Shown here in pieces: positions 12,382 to 16,193 of a stretch of DNA of 16,193 nt (positions are counted from its first letter, which is position 1; every line of letters begins with the position of its first letter). The position numbers and the translations under genes were made by a program. The DNA comes from Nitriliruptorales bacterium (GTDB taxonomy: Bacteria > Actinomycetota > Nitriliruptoria > Euzebyales > Egibacteraceae): assembly GCA_007119305.1 (NCBI GenBank), contig SKPY01000355.1, positions 1 through 16,193 of the forward strand. The letters run 5' to 3'. The notes beneath the pieces are model-generated. The model saw only the letters and a list, made by a program, of their open reading frames with translations, ran no database searches and was not told the origin of the DNA.

Positions 12382-13605
12382 TCAGTACGAGAACGGCCAG
12401 CCCTTCCAGTAGTTGCGGATCTTGATCCACAAGCCGAAGAGCCCTCGTGGCTGGAGCACGAGGAAGGCGATGATGAGGACCCCGTACAGGATCCCCTCGA
12501 GCTGGAAGACGTTGATCAGCCCCCCGCCGCGCAGCGCGGGGTCGGTGGCGATGAAGGGGAACAGCACCGGTGCCTGGCGGGTGATGAACGGCAGGAAGGA
12601 GATGAACAGCGCGCCCGCGATGGCGCCCGAGATGGTTGCGACGCCCCCCACGAGGATCATCGCGATGTACTGGATGCTCATCAGCAGGTTGAACGAGCCG
12701 GGATCGATGACCCGGGTGACGCTGTACAGCAGCGCTCCCGCGACCCCGGCGTAGGCCGAGGAGATGCCGAACGCCATCGCCTTGTACTTCGTGAGGGGGA
12801 TGCCCATGATCTCGGCGGCGATGTCGCGGTCGCGGATCGCGCTCCACGCGCGCCCGATGGCGCTGCGCGTGAGGTTGCGCGCGAGGATCGCGAGCGCCAC
12901 CAGCAGGATCAGCGTGACGTAGAACATCTTCTGCTGGGCGGTCATGAAGATGCCGAACAGCTCACCTGCGCGATCGAGGCGGGCCCCCGCCACCTCGACG
13001 ATCACTCCACGGCGGCCGGCGCCGAGCCCGCCGGTCAGCGACCGCCACTCCTTCCAGATGTGCTCGCCGAGGAAGACCAGGCCGAGGGTGACGATCGCGA
13101 GGTACAAGCCGCGCAGGCGCACGGCGAGCGGGCTGATCACCAGCCCGGCCAGGCCAGCGGTGAGGGCGGCTGCGGGGACCGCGACGACCCACTGCATCCC
13201 CAGCCCGATGTGGCGGACGTCGGGGTCGCCGGTGAACGCGGCCGCGGTGTAGGCGCCGACGGCGATGAAGAACGCGTGCCCGAGCGAGACCTGGCCCGCG
13301 AAGCCGGTCACGAGGTTGAGCCCGATCGCACCGATCGCCGCAGCGAACGCGACGGCGAAGATGAACAGCAAGCTGTCGGCGAACAGCCACGGCGAGACCG
13401 CGGCGAACGCGAGGAGCGCGAGCACGGCGTTGCGCTTGGACGGTGTGTTGAGCAGCGCCATGTCCTGGCGGTAGCTCGTGTAGAGCTTCGGGCGCCGTGA
13501 CAGCCGCCGACCGCGGGTCCGCGACACGCTCTGCGCGTCGTCGAGGGGGGGCGCGTCCGGCGAGGCCGCGTCCTCGCGCTCGCGATCGTTGACCGTGCTC
13601 ATCAT
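12382..13605 (-). CDS. livM: Liv-type ABC transporter permease (LivM family)
   Basis: A 407-residue inner-membrane permease with about 8-10 hydrophobic segments after a charged cytoplasmic N-terminal tail of some 57 residues. The hallmark GLNLVTGFAGQVSLGHAFF begins at about 95. The ATPase-coupling loop AIRDRDIAAEIMGIPLTKYKAMAF is intact in the second half, and the C terminus ends in LQPRGLFGLW as usual. It should pair with LivH to form the membrane channel of a branched-chain-amino-acid-type (HAAT) importer. The ATG at 13605 has GAGG upstream; a second ATG immediately follows. It starts 7 bp after the livH stop and is 39 bp upstream of the binding-protein gene. Length is close to E. coli LivM. 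Substrate identity is not readable from the permease. Confidence 0.94.
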   Translation of the reverse strand: MMSTVNDREREDAASPDAPPLDDAQSVSRTRGRRLSRRPKLYTSYRQDMALLNTPSKRNAVLALLAFAAVSPWLFADSLLFIFAVAFAAAIGAIGLNLVTGFAGQVSLGHAFFIAVGAYTAAAFTGDPDVRHIGLGMQWVVAVPAAALTAGLAGLVISPLAVRLRGLYLAIVTLGLVFLGEHIWKEWRSLTGGLGAGRRGVIVEVAGARLDRAGELFGIFMTAQQKMFYVTLILLVALAILARNLTRSAIGRAWSAIRDRDIAAEIMGIPLTKYKAMAFGISSAYAGVAGALLYSVTRVIDPGSFNLLMSIQYIAMILVGGVATISGAIAGALFISFLPFITRQAPVLFPFIATDPALRGGGLINVFQLEGILYGVLIIAFLVLQPRGLFGLWIKIRNYWKGWPFSY

Positions 13606-13612
13606 GTCCTCA

Positions 13613-14506
13613 CTAGACGCGCTGGACCTCGGGCGTGCCGAACAGGCCGTAGGGCCGCACCATCAGCACGAGCAGCATGAGCACGTAGGGCGCGACCACG
13701 CTGAAGTTCGACCCGAGCCAGGGCATATACGTGCTCTGGTAGGTGGCGAAGAGCGCCTCGACGATGCCCACGGCCAAGCCGCCGATCACCGCGCCGGGCA
13801 CCGAGTCGAGGCCGCCGAGGATGATCGCCGGCAGGGCCTTCAGGCCGACGACCCAGGTCCCCTGGTCGATCGTCGAGCCCGCTCCGATGAACACGCCGGC
13901 GATGGCCGCCAGCACCGCGGCGAACGCCCACGACAGCCCGAACACGGTGCCGACGTTGACGCCCTGGGCCAGCGCGGTCTCCTGGTCGAACGCGGCTGCG
14001 CGCATCGCCAGCCCCATGCGCGTGTACTGGAAGAACGCGTAGAGCAGCGCGAGGATCACCCCGGCGGTCACGAAGGCCGCGACATGGCGGTGCTGGAAGG
14101 TGATGCCCAGGACCTGGGTGCGCTCGAGCCCCCACGGGTCGCCCATCGGGCGGACCTCGAAGCCGATGAAGCGGTTCGTGATGATGCGGATCACCACGTC
14201 CAGACCCAGGGTGATGATCGCGACGATGAACACCGGCTTGCCGACCATCGGACGCAGGATCGAGCGCTCGATGCCGAACCCGAGCGCCGCGGCGGCGACC
14301 ACGGTGATGGCGACAGCCACGAAGAAGTTGAACCCGCCCTGCACGGTGAGCAGCGCCACCGCGGTCGCTCCCGCGGCCATGAGCGCGGGCTGGGCGAAGC
14401 TGATGACGTACGTGGACTTGTAGATGATCACGAACCCGACGGCGATGAGCGCGTAGGCGGCTCCCTGACCGAGTCCGTTGACGAGCGACTGGGCCAGCAG
14501 GCTCAC
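13613..14506 (-). CDS. livH: Liv-type ABC transporter permease (LivH family)
   Basis: A 297-residue inner-membrane permease, near the normal LivH length. The N terminus QSLVNGLGQGAAYALIAVGFVIIYKSTYVISFAQPALMAAG is the classic LivH start. The coupling segment MRAAAFDQETALAQGVNVGTVFGLSWAFAAVLAAIAG and the block GLKALPAIILGGLDSVPGAVIGGLAVGIVE are intact. About eight hydrophobic segments are seen. It starts at a GTG whose last two bases are shared with the TGA of the preceding ligase gene (GTGA, 4-bp overlap), with GGGGAGG seven bases upstream; this implies translational coupling. It forms the second channel subunit with LivM. Like LivM, it does not reveal the substrate by itself. Confidence 0.95.
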   Translation of the reverse strand: MSLLAQSLVNGLGQGAAYALIAVGFVIIYKSTYVISFAQPALMAAGATAVALLTVQGGFNFFVAVAITVVAAAALGFGIERSILRPMVGKPVFIVAIITLGLDVVIRIITNRFIGFEVRPMGDPWGLERTQVLGITFQHRHVAAFVTAGVILALLYAFFQYTRMGLAMRAAAFDQETALAQGVNVGTVFGLSWAFAAVLAAIAGVFIGAGSTIDQGTWVVGLKALPAIILGGLDSVPGAVIGGLAVGIVEALFATYQSTYMPWLGSNFSVVAPYVLMLLVLMVRPYGLFGTPEVQRV

Positions 14507-16193
14507 CGCTTGGCCTCCCCGTACATGCCTTCGACCAGGTCGGAGAACGCATCGACCATGGCCTGACGCTTGATCTTCTGCGTGGCGGTGAGCTCACCGT
14601 CCTCGTGGTCGAGCTCCTTGGGCAGCAGCCGGAACTTCTTGATCTGCTCGACCTGCGCGAACTTGTCGTTGACCCGGTCCACCTCCTGGCGCACGAGCTC
14701 GATCACCTCGGGCTTCTCCGACAAGTCCCGATAGGTCGTGTACGGCAGCCGCTGGCGCTGCGCCCAGTCACCCACCGTGTCGAACTCGATGCCGATCAGC
14801 GCGGTGAGGTACTTGCGCTGGTCCCCGATCACGATCGCCTCGCGGATGTAGGGGGAGGCCTTGAGCGAGTTCTCGATCTCCGACGGCGAGATGTTCTTGC
14901 CGCCGGCGGTGATGATGATGTCCTTCATGCGGTCGGTGATCTTCAGGTGTGTGCCGTCCACCCACTCGCCGACGTCCCCGGTGTGCAGCCAGCCGTCCGC
15001 GTCGAGCGCTGCGCGGGTGGACTCCTCGTTGCGCCAGTAGCCCGCGAACGTGCCGGGATGACGGGTGAGGATCTCGCCGGTGGTCTCGTCGATGCGGACC
15101 TCGACGCCGCGGTGCGGCTCGCCGACCGTGCCGAGCTTGATGCGCCCGGGGCGGTTCGCGGTGGCGATCGCGGTGTTCTCCGTCATGCCGTAGACCTCGT
15201 GCATGGGCACCCCGATGCCCATGAAGAACTCGAGGATCTCGGGAGCGATCGGCGCCGCACCGCTCGCGGCGTAGCGGCAGTGGCGCAGCCCGATCCGCTC
15301 GTTCAGCGCCCGGAACAGGAACACCCAACCGAGCGCGTAGAGCACGCGCGTGGTCGGGGTGTGGCTGCCCCCCGTCTCGACGAGGGTGCGGCCGATGCGC
15401 CCGGCCACCCGCATCCACAGGCGGTAGTTCGCGCGCTTGGCGAGCGACGCCTTGGTCATGCGGATCTCGATACCGGCGACGATCTTCTCCCAGATCCGTG
15501 GCACCCCGAAGACGATGGTCGGCTGGACCTCCGCGAGGTTCTGCTGGACCGTGTCGATCGACTCGGCGAAGCTGACCTGCACACCGACGCCGCAGTTGAA
15601 CCAGGTCGTGAACACCCGCTCGGCGACATGGCACAGCGGCAGGTACGACACGTAGATGTCCTCGGGAGAGGGCGCGGGATCGACGAACCCGCCACCCACC
15701 ACGAGGGTCTCGATCGCGAACTCCACGTTGCGCACGGTGAGCATCGCGCCCTTGGGCGGACCGGTCGTGCCCGACGTGTAGATGAGCGTCACGATGTCGT
15801 CGGGCTCGGCAGCGCCCATGCGACGCTCAACCTCGCCCGCATGCGCGTTGCGGTGCTCGGCACCGAGGGCGAGGAAGTCCGCCCATGCCAGGAGCCGGGG
15901 GTCGTCGTAGGCGCGCACGCCCCTGGGCTCGACGTAGATGATCCGCTCGAGGTCGGGCAGCTCGTCAGCGACCGCGAGCGCCTTGTCGACCTGCTCCTGG
16001 TCCTCGGCGATCAGCACCTTCGAGCCGGAGTGCCCGAGCAGGTAGGCCACCTCGGGCGGGGGGTTCGTGGGGTACAGGCCCATCGTGACGCCGCGGATGG
16101 CGACGGTGGCGAGGTCGCCGTAGAGCCACTCCGGCCGGTTCTCCGAGTGGATGGCGACCCGGTCACCCGGCTCGACGCCGAGCGCGAGCAGGC
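14503..16193 (-). CDS. AMP-forming acyl-CoA ligase (FadD15-like), N terminus beyond right edge
   Basis: The frame stays open to the window end; residues before the ATG at 16083 read VEPGDRVAIHSENRPEWLYGDLATVAIRG, a typical N-terminal block of the family, so that ATG is internal and about 563 codons are visible. It activates a carboxylic acid with ATP to the acyl-AMP and then to acyl-CoA. Visible motifs: P-loop YTSGTTGPPKGAML (about 15742-15780), YGMTEN, the GWLHTGDVGEW and ITDRMKDIIITAGGKNISPSEIEN hinge region, and the catalytic lysine in LTATQKIKRQ near the C terminus. It resembles long-chain fatty-acid ligases of the FadD15 group, which are soluble or membrane-peripheral. It is co-transcribed and overlaps livH by 4 bp. 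The acid could be fatty, aromatic or other; the sequence alone does not settle this. Confidence 0.93.
   Translation of the reverse strand, partial: LLALGVEPGDRVAIHSENRPEWLYGDLATVAIRGVTMGLYPTNPPPEVAYLLGHSGSKVLIAEDQEQVDKALAVADELPDLERIIYVEPRGVRAYDDPRLLAWADFLALGAEHRNAHAGEVERRMGAAEPDDIVTLIYTSGTTGPPKGAMLTVRNVEFAIETLVVGGGFVDPAPSPEDIYVSYLPLCHVAERVFTTWFNCGVGVQVSFAESIDTVQQNLAEVQPTIVFGVPRIWEKIVAGIEIRMTKASLAKRANYRLWMRVAGRIGRTLVETGGSHTPTTRVLYALGWVFLFRALNERIGLRHCRYAASGAAPIAPEILEFFMGIGVPMHEVYGMTENTAIATANRPGRIKLGTVGEPHRGVEVRIDETTGEILTRHPGTFAGYWRNEESTRAALDADGWLHTGDVGEWVDGTHLKITDRMKDIIITAGGKNISPSEIENSLKASPYIREAIVIGDQRKYLTALIGIEFDTVGDWAQRQRLPYTTYRDLSEKPEVIELVRQEVDRVNDKFAQVEQIKKFRLLPKELDHEDGELTATQKIKRQAMVDAFSDLVEGMYGEAKR

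Noticed and set aside
11911..13500. 529-residue plus-strand open frame antisense to the binding protein and livM
   Set aside because: It is very rich in Asp, Arg, His and Val with no domain, crosses two well-supported genes, and is the expected shadow of G/C-ending codons on the other strand.
13589..14566. 325-residue plus-strand open frame antisense to livH
   Set aside because: Low-complexity His/Asp/Arg/Glu composition, no recognisable fold, fully covered by livH.
9486..16193. Simple reading of the locus as a branched-chain amino acid transporter
   Set aside because: Family assignment is sound but the substrate is not shown; the coupled acyl-CoA ligase argues for an organic acid, so I left the substrate open.

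Overview
The window is high-GC DNA with dense genes, strong G/C third-position bias and long antisense shadow frames. It is most likely a chromosomal segment of an actinomycete (Actinomycetota). The best lineage clues are an EF-G2-type translation factor resembling mycobacterial FusA2, an actinobacterial-type GlgC/GlgM pair, a DevS-like GAF sensor and a FadD15-type acyl-CoA ligase. A deep-branching, non-mycobacterial actinomycete is a guess only. No tRNA, rRNA, IS element, phage gene or CRISPR array is visible, and no gene-free stretch exceeds 300 bases.

Layout from left to right. Positions 1-143 hold a probable C-terminal gene fragment built on a 15-bp tandem repeat. An EF-G2 gene (203-2245, +) converges on a cold-shock protein gene (2360-2563, -), with a 28-bp perfect palindrome between them. 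Next on the minus strand come a compact CDF-type metal transporter (2643-3299) and a ribbon-helix-helix/PIN toxin-antitoxin operon (3393-4041) with a repeated upstream operator-like motif. A two-GAF protein with a degenerate histidine-kinase dimerisation segment (4132-5289, -) is divergent from a PLP-dependent aromatic amino acid decarboxylase (5430-6866, +). The decarboxylase converges on the glycogen genes glgC-glgM (9346-6876, -), which are translationally coupled.

The right part (9486 to the window end, all minus) is a Liv-type ABC uptake locus. A fatty/aromatic acid:CoA ligase, cut by the right edge, overlaps livH. LivM and a lipoprotein substrate-binding protein follow. A strong hairpin then separates this operon from a second, diverged paralogue of the binding protein, which has its own likely promoter. 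No ATPase genes (livG/livF) are inside the window. The ligase coupled to the permeases suggests that the transporter takes in an organic acid that is activated to its CoA thioester, not simply a branched-chain amino acid.

Most of the window is ordinary housekeeping and accessory actinobacterial content. The least ordinary items are the GAF-GAF protein that has lost its phospho-acceptor histidine and ATPase domain, the tandem binding proteins of which one has lost pocket serines and the acidic linker, and the ligase-permease coupling. I do not see a clearly undescribed multi-gene system.
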